Positions 19,609-30,546 are shown, numbered from the stretch's first letter. The stretch: DNA of 64,000 bases from Bacteroidetes bacterium OLB9 (GCA_001567255.1 LNBW01000056.1:124001-188000); one strand, 5' to 3'. The notes: generated by a model not told the origin, from the letters alone. Translations and numbers: made by a program.

Positions 19609-19723
19609 TCGAGGGCCGTAAAACGAGTACCAAAATAGAAATGAAGTAACATTTTTATGTAGCCAATTTCTAACACGTAATTGGGGTTGTTAATTGGAAG
19701 CAATGAATATGAGCGCCTACATT

Positions 19724-21589
19724 CTACCTGCCTACATGTACTAACAATACCGAAATATCAGATGGCGATACGCCACTAATTCTGCTTGCTTGACCGATAG
19801 TACGCGGCTTAATTGCATTGAGTTTTTCACGTGCTTCAAAAGAAAGCGACTTTAATGATTGATAATCAAAATGGTCAGAGAGTCTTACAGATTCCAGCCT
19901 ATCCATCTTTTCCACCATTTCTTGCTCCTTTTTAATATAACCTTCATATTTCATTCCGATCTCGGCTATACTGATGGTTTCTTCATCAAATTGACTTAAA
20001 TACTGATTGAGCTCTGGCAAGGCTTCACGCAGATTCTGAATGTTTACATCAGGTCTAGCTACCAGTGCCTTAAATCTAGCGCGCTGCTTTACTGGTGATG
20101 AACCTAATTTTTCAAGCATGGGATTGACCGCATCTGCTTCAACACCGGTTTCCTCAAAGTATTTTTCAATCGTATGAATATTATTCAATTTATCTTCTAC
20201 TCTAGCTAATCGACCGTCCATACCTTGCATTCCCAGTTGTCGAAGGTACGGCGTAAGTCGAATATCTGCATTATCTTGTCTCAATAGTATCCTATACTCC
20301 GCTCTAGAAGTAAACATTCGGTAGGGTTCATTTGTGCCCTTATTGATCAAGTCATCGATTAAAACCCCAATATATGCTTCTGAACGCTTCAGAATAAATG
20401 GGTCTCTGTCCTCTATCACTTGATGGGCATTGATACCTGCAATAAGACCTTGACAGGCTGCTTCTTCATAACCGGTTGTACCGTTTATCTGTCCTGCAAA
20501 AAAGAGATTTTTGACCAGCTTTGTTTCTAAACTTAGATGGAGTTGGGTAGGTGGAAAATAATCGTATTCGATAGCATATCCAGGACGGAACATCTTCATA
20601 TTTTCAAATCCTGGTACTTTCTTGAGTGCCTTGTACTGTATATCTTCCGGAAGCGATGAAGAGAAGCCATTGACATAAATCTCACAAGTATTCCATCCTT
20701 CAGGCTCAACAAAAAGCTGATGTCTGTCCTTCTCAGCAAAACGGTTGATTTTATCTTCTATTGAAGGACAATATCTCGGGCCTACACCTTGTATTCTACC
20801 ATTAAACATCGGAGATCTGTCAAATCCTTCCCTTAAAGTAGTGTGTACATCCTCACTGGTATAAGTAATATAACAAGGAAGCTGTCGTTCAAGTTTTGGG
20901 GTGTCGGTATATGAAAAGCACCCGGGATTTTCATCACCGTACTGAATCTCCATTTTTGAGTAATCCAGGGTACGTCCGTCGATTCTTGGCGGCGTTCCTG
21001 TCTTCATTCTTCCGGCCTCAAAACCGAGTTGTACCAATTGCTCAGTGATGCCTTTAGCTGATTTTTCGCCAGCACGACCACCACCCATCTGTTTTTCACC
21101 TATGTGGATGATTCCATTCAGAAAGGTCCCATTGGTCAATACTACTGCATCTGCAAGTATCTCTAATCCTAATGATGTATATACACCTTTACACTTTCCA
21201 TTTTTAACTATGATACCTACAACCATCTCTTGCCAAAAATCAATATTTGGGTGGGCTTCCAGCATTTCACGCCACTTGGCAGAAAACATCATGCGGTCAC
21301 TCTGTGCACGTGGCGACCACATGGCGGGACCTTTTGACATATTGAGCATGCGGAACTGAACCATGGAGTGATCAGATACAATACCCGAATAGCCACCCAG
21401 TGCATCCACTTCACGCACGATCTGACCTTTAGCAACTCCACCCATAGCAGGATTACATGACATCTGGGCGATGGTGTTCATATTCATGGTGGCCAGTAGC
21501 ACTTTAGAGCCTAGATTAGCAGCTGCTACTGCAGCCTCACATCCCGCATGACCGGCTCCTACAACGATTACATTATACTTTGGAAACAT
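19724..21589 (-). CDS. mnmG: tRNA uridine-5-carboxymethylaminomethyl(34) synthesis protein MnmG
   Basis: 621 residues from the ATG at 21589. The open frame extends 54 codons upstream, but that part is not protein-like, and a -7 promoter element sits four bases before this ATG. The N-terminal FAD site is [14 protein letters not shown], followed by the family signatures [24 protein letters not shown] and [20 protein letters not shown]. The C-terminal helical domain that binds MnmE ends the protein. With MnmE it modifies the wobble uridine of several tRNAs in a FAD- and folate-dependent reaction. Convergent with mvaD, divergent from the malic enzyme gene. Confidence 0.95.
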   Translation of the reverse strand: MFPKYNVIVVGAGHAGCEAAVAAANLGSKVLLATMNMNTIAQMSCNPAMGGVAKGQIVREVDALGGYSGIVSDHSMVQFRMLNMSKGPAMWSPRAQSDRMMFSAKWREMLEAHPNIDFWQEMVVGIIVKNGKCKGVYTSLGLEILADAVVLTNGTFLNGIIHIGEKQMGGGRAGEKSAKGITEQLVQLGFEAGRMKTGTPPRIDGRTLDYSKMEIQYGDENPGCFSYTDTPKLERQLPCYITYTSEDVHTTLREGFDRSPMFNGRIQGVGPRYCPSIEDKINRFAEKDRHQLFVEPEGWNTCEIYVNGFSSSLPEDIQYKALKKVPGFENMKMFRPGYAIEYDYFPPTQLHLSLETKLVKNLFFAGQINGTTGYEEAACQGLIAGINAHQVIEDRDPFILKRSEAYIGVLIDDLINKGTNEPYRMFTSRAEYRILLRQDNADIRLTPYLRQLGMQGMDGRLARVEDKLNNIHTIEKYFEETGVEADAVNPMLEKLGSSPVKQRARFKALVARPDVNIQNLREALPELNQYLSQFDEETISIAEIGMKYEGYIKKEQEMVEKMDRLESVRLSDHFDYQSLKSLSFEAREKLNAIKPRTIGQASRISGVSPSDISVLLVHVGR

Positions 21590-21593
21590 GGTG

Positions 21594-21601
21594 CAAAGAT
21601 A
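21594..21601 (-). promoter_or_regulatory. -7 promoter element of mnmG
   Basis: The minus strand reads TATCTTTG, then CACC and the ATG at 21589. Since transcription in Bacteroidota starts a few bases after this element, the mRNA is predicted to be leaderless or nearly so. Confidence 0.6.
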
Positions 21602-21765
21602 GGTTTGTTTTCGGTTTTTAAGTTTAAATAAAAGCTCATTAAAGTTAAAATTGTTCATTTTTACAACTAAAAATGTAAACGTTAATGGCTGATATGCAAT
21701 TAATTTATTGGTTAAATTATGAATTTCTATTAAATTGACGGACATTTGCATCTTGCAATTTTATA

Positions 21766-23385
21766 ATGCAAACAGTAATGGAAAAGAAAGGTATCGAAGT
21801 ACTGAAAGATCCCAGGCAGAATAAGTCCACCGCTTTTACCGTTGAAGAAAAGGAACGGCTAGAATTGCGTGGCCTATTGCCTTATTTTGTTTCCTCACAA
21901 GAGATACAAAAGCAAAGGGTCATAGAGAATATCAGAAGAAAGGAATCCAATATAGAGAAATATATCTTTTTGTCTGCTCTTCAGGACAGAAATGAAAGGC
22001 TTTTTTATCGCACTGTGATGGACTTTTTGCCGGAGTTACTTCCTATTATATATACGCCTACTGTAGGAGAAGCTTGTCAAAAGTTTTCACACATATACCG
22101 CGCAGACAAGGGATTTTACATCACACCAGAAGATAAAGGTTCTATTGCGGAAGTTCTAGCCAACTGGCCGGACAAAGATGTTCGGATTATTGTAGTCACT
22201 GATGGTTCTAGAATTTTAGGACTAGGTGATCTGGGATGCAATGGCATAGGTATTCCGATAGGTAAATTATCTCTTTATGTAGCAGGTGGAGGTATAGATC
22301 CTGAACACTGTATGCCGATCATGCTAGATGTAGGGACTGACAATGAAGCCTTACTGGATGATTTACTATACGTCGGATATCCTCATAAACGTCCACCACA
22401 AGAAGAATACGATGAGATTATAGATGAATTTATCTATGCTGTTCAGAAGCAGTTTCCTAAAGCACTCATTCAGTTTGAAGATTTCATCACTCCAAATGCA
22501 TATCGAATTCTTGAAAAATATCAGGACAAAGTGCTTTGTTTTAATGATGATATCCAAGGTACCGCTGCAGTAGCGCTCGCAGGTATTTATTCGTCGATGA
22601 AAATCACTGGTGGGCAATTTAAAAATCAAACCATCATGTTTCTTGGAGCAGGTTCTGCAGCTACAGGCATTGGTGATTTGATCGTTCATGCACTAATGGC
22701 TGAAGGTCACACTGAAGAGGAAGCTTTGCGACAACTTTGGTTTGTAGATATCAATGGATTACTTGTTAACGAAAATCCCGGCATCATGCCACACAACGAA
22801 CGATATGTCCAGGATCATCCAATACTTCCATTTATTGAAGCTATCCACTCTATAAAGCCCAATATACTTATTGGTGTGTCCGGCGCAGGTGGTACTTTTA
22901 CCAAAGAAGTCATAGAGGCCATGTGTGAAGTCAACGAAAGACCTGTTATTTTTGCCCTATCTAATCCCACATCTAAAGCAGAATGCACCGCGAGTGAAGC
23001 CTATACCTGGAGCAGTGGCAAAGCGGTTTTTGCAAGCGGAAGCCCATTTAAGCCGGTGACCCTTGATGATAAGGTCTTCGTGCCTGGGCAAGGCAATAAT
23101 GCGTATATTTTCCCCGGTATAGGACTGGCTGCAATGGCTGTAGAAGCAAAATATCTACCGGACAGCGTCTTTCTAGTAGCTGCAGCATCACTAGCCCGTG
23201 AGGTCAATCCATCTGATCTTGAAAGCGGCAATGTGTATCCAAAGATGTCTAATCTAAGAACGATTTCTTTTGAAATTGCCATTGATGTAGCTAATCACCT
23301 ATTTGACCTGGGACTGACTAGAATAGAGAAGCCACTCAATGTGCGTACACTTATAAAAAGTAAAATGTACGATCCTACTTATTGA
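21766..23385 (+). CDS. maeA: NAD(P)-dependent malic enzyme (oxaloacetate-decarboxylating)
   Basis: 539 residues, the size of the large malic enzymes (SfcA/MaeA type). The N-terminal domain has FLSALQDRNERLFYRTV and the tyrosine-containing YTPTVGEACQKFSHIYR; the catalytic Lys and metal-binding region follow in GKLSLYVAGGG and ALIQFEDFITPNAYRILEKY, then FNDDIQGTAAVALAG. The NAD-binding domain begins with TIMFLGAGSAATGIGDL. It oxidises and decarboxylates malate to pyruvate. NAD versus NADP preference cannot be decided. Start at 21766 or the Met at 21778 are both possible. Convergent with ligA, with 8 bp between the stops. Confidence 0.92.
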   Translation: MQTVMEKKGIEVLKDPRQNKSTAFTVEEKERLELRGLLPYFVSSQEIQKQRVIENIRRKESNIEKYIFLSALQDRNERLFYRTVMDFLPELLPIIYTPTVGEACQKFSHIYRADKGFYITPEDKGSIAEVLANWPDKDVRIIVVTDGSRILGLGDLGCNGIGIPIGKLSLYVAGGGIDPEHCMPIMLDVGTDNEALLDDLLYVGYPHKRPPQEEYDEIIDEFIYAVQKQFPKALIQFEDFITPNAYRILEKYQDKVLCFNDDIQGTAAVALAGIYSSMKITGGQFKNQTIMFLGAGSAATGIGDLIVHALMAEGHTEEEALRQLWFVDINGLLVNENPGIMPHNERYVQDHPILPFIEAIHSIKPNILIGVSGAGGTFTKEVIEAMCEVNERPVIFALSNPTSKAECTASEAYTWSSGKAVFASGSPFKPVTLDDKVFVPGQGNNAYIFPGIGLAAMAVEAKYLPDSVFLVAAASLAREVNPSDLESGNVYPKMSNLRTISFEIAIDVANHLFDLGLTRIEKPLNVRTLIKSKMYDPTY

Positions 23386-23393
23386 TATATTTT

Positions 23394-25515
23394 TTAGCCT
23401 TCTAGCCACTTAAGAAATTCTTCTTCTGTCCATATCTCAACAGTGCCAAGAGCTTGTGCTTTTTTAAGTTTAGAACCAGCTTTCTCGCCTACTACTAAAA
23501 TATTGAGATTTGAACTTACTGCTGATAAATTTTTTAGCGCCTGCCTTAGCGGCAAGCTCCTCGGCTTCTTTCCTGCCCATGTGTTGCAAGGTCCCTGTAA
23601 ATAGAATCGTTTTGCCAAACAAAACACCATCTTCCGCTACTTCTCGTGGTCGGTCTTCATCAGATTGTGCTAGATTGACACCGTATGCATCCATCTTCTC
23701 CAGCATGTTGACATTCTTTTCATCACTAAACCAATGGATGATATTCTGAGCCACGACAGGTCCGATATCTTTTATATCTAGAAATCGGTCTAAGTTCCAT
23801 GCTTTAAGATCCATCAAGTGACCGATTTGCTCAGCTATCAATTTAGCTGCACGCTTACCTAGATGATGAATGCCTAGTGATACTAAAACTTTCTGAAGTG
23901 AATTTTTCTTCGCTTTATCTACAGCCTTTTTAAGATTTTCGGCCGATTTTACGCCAAAGCCTTCCAACTGAGCAATCACATCATAGTCCAGCTTGTAAAA
24001 ATCACTTATATCCTTGAGCATACCTAAACCATAAAAACGCTCAACAACAGATTTGCCCATGCCTTCGATGTCCATCGCTTCCTTTGATGCGTGATAAATC
24101 ATGCGTTGTAGTGTCTGAGCACCACAGCTATGATTAGGGCACCGCCAAGCTACTTCACCATCTTCTCTCACCAGTTCTATCGGTCTATCCGAGCTATTAA
24201 TAGGACAAAATCGTGGAAACTCAATCACTTGTTCTGATCCATTGCGCAATTCAGGAAATGACTTGACAATGTAAGGAATGACATCACCCGCTCTTTCTAC
24301 CAAAACAGTATCACCGATTCTTAAATCTTTATCTTGAATGAAATCTTCATTATGCAGCGAGATAGAAGATACTGTCACGCCTGCTAGATATACCGGTTCT
24401 ATTTTAGCTACTGGCGTGATCGTACCGATGCGCCCTACCTGATATTCTACTTTGATCAATTTACTAGTAGCTTGCTTTGCTTTAAATTTAAAAGCAATGG
24501 CCCATCTGGGATGGTGAGAAGTGCTACCACATTGCTCCTGCAGTGCCAGACTATTGACCTTGATAACCATGCCATCAATTTCATAACTATAGTCATCGCG
24601 TTGTGCTTCCCAAAAACGTACAAACTCGTGTACTTCATTGATGTTTTTACATACCTTTTCTTCCTTTTTAGGTACTTTAAATCCTAGTTCGCCCAATAGT
24701 TTTATGCCCTGATTGTGCGTTTTGAAAGTATCAAGTACAGAATTACCATCCTTATCAATAGCATAGCCCAACTGATAAATAAAGGCTTCCAGTCCTCGCT
24801 TACGGCTTTCTGAGGGGTCTTTTGTCCGTAGGCCTCCAGTAGCTGCATTGCGTGGATTAGCAAAAAGTGGCAAGCCTTCTTGTTGTCGTTGCTGGTTGAT
24901 ACGATCAAAATTATCCTTACGGATCAAAGCTTCACCTCGCAGTTCTGCTTTGACAATTCCATATTTTGAAAATGCAGCTTTCAAAGGTATGCTCGATATA
25001 GATCGGGCATTGGGTGTCATATCTTCGCCCATGATTCCATTGCCACGTGTTGCTGCTCGTATCAGTACATCATTTTCGTACACCAGTGCGATACTTCCAC
25101 CGTCAAACTTTGGTTCTACCGCGTATTCAACATCCGCCTCTAAAGGAAGATTACAAAGTTTTTTAACTGCTGTATCAAACACATTCAGATCTGCTTCATT
25201 ATAAGAATTATCCAATGACAACATTGAAACAAGGTGTTGCACCGGAGGAAAATCGCCCGAAATATCACTACTCACACGTTGGGTAGGCGAATCCTGAGTA
25301 ATGAGTTCAGGATGTTTTTCCTCTAGGGCAACTAATTGCTTATACAAAATATCGTACTCATGGTCAGAAATCATAGGATCATCCTCCACGTAGTATTTAT
25401 ATTCGTGATAGACCAAAATATCGCGCAGCAAAGACAAATCTGAAACAGTAGCAGGCAAAGCAATGAAATGCCTAGTGGCTTCAGCATATTTTTGTTGTAA
25501 TTCGGGTGTGTACAT
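23394..25515 (-). CDS. ligA: NAD-dependent DNA ligase LigA (frameshift in BRCT domain)
   Basis: Full span gives 706 residues after removing one A from the A6 run at 23530-23535; as written the frame stops at 23470. Domains: Ia NAD-binding region (HEYKYYVEDDP), adenylation domain with the KFDG active-site Lys in VEPKFDGGSI, OB fold, a four-Cys zinc finger (CP...WRCPNHSCG), helix-hairpin-helix repeats, and a BRCT domain whose second half (NLSAVSSNLNILVVGEKAGSKL) is in the shifted frame. The enzyme joins Okazaki fragments and is essential in bacteria that lack other replicative ligases. A true loss is therefore unlikely, although the BRCT end is the least critical part. Convergent with the malic enzyme gene. 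Confidence 0.93.
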
Positions 25516-25650
25516 GAAAAAGATGGATTATCGTTGACAAAAGTAATGATAATTTGTGGAAATGGATCCGACTTTTGGTCGTCATCAACAATATAAATAG
25601 TGAAGTTTCAATATTCCTAAAATAGGAATCGAAATCACAATCATATTATT

Positions 25651-26178
25651 TTACAATGATAGGTCTGATTTTTTCCAGTTTTCACGTCTGAATCCATAAA
25701 TCACTTCGTCCAAATATACTCCATTTTTATAGAGAATACGCTCAAACCATGCTTCCTGTACAAACCCATTTTTTTGGAGTACTTTCTGTGAAGCGATATT
25801 TGTACCAAAAGTCCTAGCAAAAATCCTATCTATATCATAAGTAGCAAACGTAAAGTCAATGATTTGAGGGATGGCTCTAGTGATAATACCCTTTCCCCAG
25901 AAATCTTCACCCAGCCAATAACCTAATTCTACATTCTTTATAAAGATATCTGATTGTAGATATATTCCGATTCCACCCACAGCTTCGCCATTCACCACAA
26001 TAGCGAAAAGATGAACAGGATTATCCGCATTTGCCAACTTGATGTAGGCTCTACCATCCTTCTCCTTATAAGGATGAGGAAATCGATCTGACAAATTAAT
26101 AGAAACGTTCAGATTGTTTGCATGTTTCACTAAACTAGGGAGATCTGACAATTCCCAGGGTCTGATCCTAAATTCCAT
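25651..26178 (-). CDS. GNAT family N-acetyltransferase (RimJ/RimL-like)
   Basis: 175 residues with a complete GNAT acetyl-CoA fold: IRPWELSDLPSLVKHANN at the start, AVGGIGIYL in strand 4, and the GYWLGEDFWGKGIITRAI motif A (residues about 98-115), then the NIASQKVLQKNGFVQE block typical of the RimJ/RimL branch. Members acetylate the N-terminus of ribosomal proteins or small amines; the substrate here is unknown. It is 23 bp downstream of bshA on the same strand and may share its transcript. Confidence 0.88.
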   Translation of the reverse strand: MEFRIRPWELSDLPSLVKHANNLNVSINLSDRFPHPYKEKDGRAYIKLANADNPVHLFAIVVNGEAVGGIGIYLQSDIFIKNVELGYWLGEDFWGKGIITRAIPQIIDFTFATYDIDRIFARTFGTNIASQKVLQKNGFVQEAWFERILYKNGVYLDEVIYGFRRENWKKSDLSL

Positions 26179-26201
26179 ATACAGTAGTTGATCAAAATAA
26201 T

Positions 26202-27344
26202 TTATTGAGCATGAACAGCAAGGTTATTTATCACTTCGTAATAATAATTTTCATAATGAGGTAGGATGTTCTCGATGTCAAATTTTTTAGCATGATTGAA
26301 AGCATTTTGTCTAAATTGAGTCAGTTTTTCTTCATTGGTCAACAACTCGATACTTCCGGCAGCCATTCCTTCTATATCACCAATCTCATACATAAATCCG
26401 GTGACTCCATCGATATTCACTTCCGGCAATCCACCAGCATTAGAAGATATAACTGGCACTTCACAAGCCATCGCTTCTAGAGCTGCAAGACCAAAACTTT
26501 CATTTTCTGATGGCATGATAAATAGATCAGCAATCGCAAGGATTTCTTCCACCGCTTCCTGCTTTCCGAGAAAACGGATGTGATCACAAAGCTGGAGACT
26601 CCTACACAATTCTTCCATATGTTTTCTCTCCGGTCCATCACCGATCATGAGCAGTTTACATTTTACTTGTTTCACTATCTTGTCAAATACATAAATGACA
26701 TCCTGCACTCTTTTGACCATTCTAAAATTGGAAATATGCACCATAATTTTTTCGTCATCTAGGGCTATAGCCTTACGGAAATGGTCTTTATTCGTTTTGC
26801 GGAAACGAGTAAAATCAATGAAGTTATGAATGACTTTGATTTCATTTTTAATATTAAAAGTTTCATAAGTTTCCTTACGGAGCTGATTGGATACGGCAGT
26901 AACACCATCTGATGCATTGATACTAAATTCAACAACTGGCGCAAATGAAGCATCTGCTCCTACGAGTGTAATATCTGTACCATGCAGGGTCGTAACAACA
27001 GGAATTTCAATTCCTTGAGCACGAAGTATTTGCTTAGTCATAAAGGCCACTGCAGCATGAGGAATAGCATAATGCACATGAAGGATATCAAGCTTTTCAA
27101 AACGTATGACATCGACCAGCTTACTAGCAAGCGATGATTCATAAGGCACATACTCAAAGAGATCGTAATCCATAGAACGAACCTCATGGAAATAAACATT
27201 AGTATGAAATGCAGTCAGCCGCACCGGTCGTTTATAAGTGATAAAATGTACATGATGACCTTTATGTGCAAGACCTAATCCGAGTTCAGTTGCGACAACA
27301 CCACTCCCACCAAAGGTAGGATAACAAACGATACCAATTTTCAT
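26202..27344 (-). CDS. bshA: N-acetyl-alpha-D-glucosaminyl L-malate synthase BshA
   Basis: 380 residues from the ATG at 27344 (MKIGIVCYPTFGGSGVVATELG, the characteristic BshA start); an in-frame codon at 27386 adds a non-conserved tail. GT-B fold of family GT4: HGTDITLVGAD in the middle, GDGPERKHMEEL for UDP-sugar binding, and the EX7E motif in SENESFGLAALEAMACEVPVI. BshA joins UDP-GlcNAc and L-malate, the first step of bacillithiol synthesis. bshB and bshC are not in the window. Bacillithiol is known in part of the Bacteroidota. It is divergent from xerD, with 81 bp between the starts. Confidence 0.92.
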   Translation of the reverse strand: MKIGIVCYPTFGGSGVVATELGLGLAHKGHHVHFITYKRPVRLTAFHTNVYFHEVRSMDYDLFEYVPYESSLASKLVDVIRFEKLDILHVHYAIPHAAVAFMTKQILRAQGIEIPVVTTLHGTDITLVGADASFAPVVEFSINASDGVTAVSNQLRKETYETFNIKNEIKVIHNFIDFTRFRKTNKDHFRKAIALDDEKIMVHISNFRMVKRVQDVIYVFDKIVKQVKCKLLMIGDGPERKHMEELCRSLQLCDHIRFLGKQEAVEEILAIADLFIMPSENESFGLAALEAMACEVPVISSNAGGLPEVNIDGVTGFMYEIGDIEGMAAGSIELLTNEEKLTQFRQNAFNHAKKFDIENILPHYENYYYEVINNLAVHAQ

Positions 27345-27413
27345 TAATTTGATTGGTTTAATTGAAAAGGAATACGAGAATAACAAAAATTAATCAAAAA
27401 CGTTGAATTATTA

Positions 27414-27421
27414 TATCTTTG
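27414..27421 (+). promoter_or_regulatory. -7 promoter element of the XerC/XerD gene
   Basis: TATCTTTG, an exact match to the Bacteroidota -7 element, ends four bases before the ATG at 27426. The predicted mRNA is leaderless. Confidence 0.6.
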
Positions 27422-27425
27422 GTCA

Positions 27426-28340
27426 ATGGATTGGAATAGCAGCATCAAGGGTTTTAAGGCTTATCTTCTTTTAGAAAAGTCCTTATCAGCCAATTCGATT
27501 GAAGCTTATGTACGTGATGTAGGCAAGTTGCTTGAATTTGTCCTTATTTCCAAAATCGATTTGACACCTGATCAACTTACTGCGGATCACCTCATTTCAT
27601 TTGTATATTATATTAATGACCTCGGTTTAGAACCTAAAAGTCAAGCTAGAATCATCTCGGGTATTCGGGCTTTTTATCGGTTCCTGATAATGGAAGACAT
27701 TATCGACAAAGATCCGTCTGAGCTCCTTGAAAGTCCTAAGTTAAAAAGAACACTGCCCGATGTACTCAGTTATGAGGAGATCGACCTGATCCTGGCTTCT
27801 ATAGATATGTCACTACCGCACAGCCAGCGGAATCGAGCCATGTTAGAATCACTTTATGCTTGTGGGCTTCGTGTGTCAGAGCTCATAACATTGAAAATCA
27901 GCAACTATTATCCCGATGAAGGATTTATCAAAGTCATAGGCAAAAACAATAAGGAACGACTGATACCTATCGGGTCCTCAGCTATCAAGCATATCAACCT
28001 ATATTTGCAAACAGAACGAAAACAACTACCTACCATCAACAAAGAAGCTGAAGACATCCTCTTTCTCAATCGGCGAGGTAAACCGCTGACTAGAGTGATG
28101 GTCTTCCTCCTTATCAAAGAATATACTGCAAAAGCAGGAATCAACAAAACAGTTAGTCCTCATACGTTTCGGCATTCATTTGCCACCCATCTTGTTGAAG
28201 CTGGAGCAGATCTTCGCGCGGTACAAGAGATGCTCGGCCATGAATCCATACTTACTACAGAAATTTATACTCATGTGGACCGCAAATATCTCCGCGATAT
28301 GATGATAAAATACCATCCTTTGAGCTATAAAAATACTTAG
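27426..28340 (+). CDS. xerD: Site-specific tyrosine recombinase XerC/XerD
   Basis: 304 residues, the XerC/D length. The N-terminal SAM-like DNA-binding domain (SLSANSIEAYVRDVGKLLEF) is followed by the catalytic domain with all active-site residues: Arg in ACGLRVSEL, Lys in GKNNKER, HxxR in HTFRHSFATHL, His in GHESILTTE and the nucleophile Tyr in EIYTHVD. It resolves chromosome dimers at dif with FtsK. The dif site is not in the window as far as I can see. The spacing and sequence of the C-terminus are closest to XerD. It is not next to any integron or prophage gene, which supports the housekeeping role. Confidence 0.93.
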   Translation: MDWNSSIKGFKAYLLLEKSLSANSIEAYVRDVGKLLEFVLISKIDLTPDQLTADHLISFVYYINDLGLEPKSQARIISGIRAFYRFLIMEDIIDKDPSELLESPKLKRTLPDVLSYEEIDLILASIDMSLPHSQRNRAMLESLYACGLRVSELITLKISNYYPDEGFIKVIGKNNKERLIPIGSSAIKHINLYLQTERKQLPTINKEAEDILFLNRRGKPLTRVMVFLLIKEYTAKAGINKTVSPHTFRHSFATHLVEAGADLRAVQEMLGHESILTTEIYTHVDRKYLRDMMIKYHPLSYKNT

Positions 28341-28346
28341 AATTTT

Positions 28347-28354
28347 TACTTTTG
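28347..28354 (+). promoter_or_regulatory. -7 promoter element of the dipeptidyl peptidase IV gene
   Basis: TACTTTTG matches TAnnTTTG and lies 17 nt before the ATG at 28372. Confidence 0.5.
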
Positions 28355-28371
28355 CTAAAAATACATCAATC

Positions 28372-30546
28372 ATGAAGCGATACATCCTTTTATTTGTACT
28401 CTTTTTTATGTCCTTTTATATCCATGGTCAAAAAGATATTTTGACACTTGAAAAATCCATCACAGGAGTTTGGAGCTTAATGCCGTCATCATGGAGCAAT
28501 CCTCAATGGGCAAAAAATGCCAATATTCTATACTATGGCAAGAGAAACAAATATTTGTATCGTTACAATCCTACAAAAAATAGAACAGATTCCATAGCAC
28601 TGGTTGATATGATAAACCCTTCACTCAAAAAGGCAGGTTATGACACGATCAAATCCACGCCAGGTTTTACTTTTGGACCTAAAAACGAGCTTGTATTTTA
28701 TTCAGGTGAGCATAAATTGTCGTTTGATATGGCTTCCAAAAAGCTAGTAAAAATCAATAATGCTCCAAGAAAACTTTCTTTGCTCGACAGTCCGGAAACC
28801 CCTTTTGTATTTTCATTTTCAAAAGATGACGGACTATATGTCATCAAAGCTAAAGGCGATACAGTGTTAGTGGCTCAAGGAAGTGATTCAATAGTTTATG
28901 GACAGTCGGTGCACCGTGAGGAGTTTGGCATAAGCAAAGGAACATTCTGGAGTCCTACAGGTGATAAACTCGCTTTTTACCGTATGGACCAGTCGATGGT
29001 AGAGCAATACCCTATTCCAAACTGGGAAGTCATTCCTGCTAAAGTACGTCATATTTACTATCCTATGGCAGGCCGTAAAAGCCATCATGTAACACTAGGA
29101 GTTTATGATCTGAATACCGGAAAGATCACATACCTAAACACAAAAGGAGATCCTGAGCACTATCTGACCAATGTGTGCTGGGCATCAGATGGAAGTGAGA
29201 TATATGTGGCCGAAATCAACCGCAATCAAAATCATACAGAATTCAATGCCTATAATCCTAATACTGGTCATAAGATACGAAAATTATATACTGAAACACA
29301 TCCTAAATATACTGAACCACTCACACCATACACCTTTATTCCTAACCAAAGTCAGTTATTTATTGCTGAAAGCAAGCGCGATGGATGGAACTCATTGTAT
29401 CTTTATAAAACCGATGGCACAATGATAAGAAAACTCAGTCATCGTGTTGAAGTGACCAATATTATCGGCTTTAACAACAAAAATACTGTTGTTTACTACC
29501 AAGCTATCTTACCTAATACCATTGACTTACATTACTTCTCAACTGACATTACTACTGGAAAAACAACTCAACTCAGTCAGGGGCCTGGACAGCACATCGG
29601 AAACATCTCTTTTGATGGCAAATACGCATTTGAATCCAATAATACTTTTGGCGAACACAATCAATACCGAGTCAGGGACTTAACTAAAAATAAGGTTCAA
29701 ACCATTTTTACAGCCAATGAACCAATGGAAAACTTTAACATTGGGGAGACACGCATTGATTCTCTCACTGCCGAGGATGGCACTTTATTGTTCGCACGTA
29801 CTATTTTCCCTTACGACTTTAACCCTGCTAAAAAATATCCTGTAGTGATTTATGTTTATGGTGGTCCTCATGCCCAGATGATAAGTAACCGCCGTAATGC
29901 TCAGGCACAAACCTGGATGTATGTACTGGCTAATGAGGGCTTTATCGTATTCACCTTAGATAATCGAGGATCTTCTAATCGAGGTATGCAATTTGAAAAT
30001 GTCACACATCGTAGAATGGGTGATATAGAAATCAATGATCAAATGATCGGTTATAAATTTATCACAAGTCAACCTTATGTCAATCCAGATAGAGTCGGTG
30101 TGCATGGGTGGAGTTATGGTGGATTTATGACAATTAGTTTAATGACTCGACAGCCGGGAAAATTTTATGCAGCTGTTGCAGGTGGACCTGTGACTGACTG
30201 GCATATGTATGAAGTAATGTACACAGAAAGATATATGGATACTCCGCAGCAAAATCCGGAAGGTTATAAAAATGCCAGTACATTTAATTACATAGACCAA
30301 CTTTCAGGCCCCATGTTGCTCATTCATGGTGCTCAAGATGATGTGGTCATTTGGCAACAAAGTATGAGATACATAGAAGCATGCATCAAAAAAGGAAAAC
30401 AGGTAGATTACTTTGTGTATCCTTCACATCCGCATAATGTAAGCGGTAAAGATAGAATTCATCTGATACAAAAGGTGATTGATTACTTTAAACCCGGATT
30501 ATGCATTAGAAAAATAAAAAACATCCGGTGTTGTATCTATTTTTGA
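28372..30546 (+). CDS. Dipeptidyl peptidase IV (S9 family), 3' end replaced by an IS element
   Basis: 724 residues as written. Signal peptide (YILLFVLFFMSFYIHGQ), eight-bladed propeller domain (about residues 50-470) and an alpha/beta hydrolase domain with the triad Ser581 (GWSYGGFM), Asp656 (AQDDVV) and His688 (SHPHNV). It cleaves X-Pro or X-Ala dipeptides from peptide N-termini, presumably in the periplasm. An IS1380-family element is inserted after VIDYF (Phe706), so the last 18 residues are encoded by the IS end. Joining the flanks at the duplicated TTTAA restores a 720-residue protein ending in NANDAFDFVTKPQR. All catalytic residues remain, so the hybrid may still be active. Confidence 0.93.
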   Translation: MKRYILLFVLFFMSFYIHGQKDILTLEKSITGVWSLMPSSWSNPQWAKNANILYYGKRNKYLYRYNPTKNRTDSIALVDMINPSLKKAGYDTIKSTPGFTFGPKNELVFYSGEHKLSFDMASKKLVKINNAPRKLSLLDSPETPFVFSFSKDDGLYVIKAKGDTVLVAQGSDSIVYGQSVHREEFGISKGTFWSPTGDKLAFYRMDQSMVEQYPIPNWEVIPAKVRHIYYPMAGRKSHHVTLGVYDLNTGKITYLNTKGDPEHYLTNVCWASDGSEIYVAEINRNQNHTEFNAYNPNTGHKIRKLYTETHPKYTEPLTPYTFIPNQSQLFIAESKRDGWNSLYLYKTDGTMIRKLSHRVEVTNIIGFNNKNTVVYYQAILPNTIDLHYFSTDITTGKTTQLSQGPGQHIGNISFDGKYAFESNNTFGEHNQYRVRDLTKNKVQTIFTANEPMENFNIGETRIDSLTAEDGTLLFARTIFPYDFNPAKKYPVVIYVYGGPHAQMISNRRNAQAQTWMYVLANEGFIVFTLDNRGSSNRGMQFENVTHRRMGDIEINDQMIGYKFITSQPYVNPDRVGVHGWSYGGFMTISLMTRQPGKFYAAVAGGPVTDWHMYEVMYTERYMDTPQQNPEGYKNASTFNYIDQLSGPMLLIHGAQDDVVIWQQSMRYIEACIKKGKQVDYFVYPSHPHNVSGKDRIHLIQKVIDYFKPGLCIRKIKNIRCCIYF
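30487..30491. repeat. Left copy of the 5-bp target-site duplication (TTTAA)
   Basis: TTTAA here and at 31886-31890 bracket the IS. The copies are identical, and fusing them restores the dipeptidyl peptidase reading frame. Confidence 0.8.

Noticed and set aside
19463..19723. Possible REP-like or mobile repeat in the mvaD-mnmG gap
   Set aside because: Apart from one 6-bp hairpin, no second copy is visible in the window, so repetition cannot be shown.
23530..23535. Programmed ribosomal frameshifting in ligA (A6 run)
   Set aside because: A-runs can be slippery, but there is no downstream stimulatory structure, six other unrelated genes show the same kind of indel, and ligA is not known to use frameshifting.
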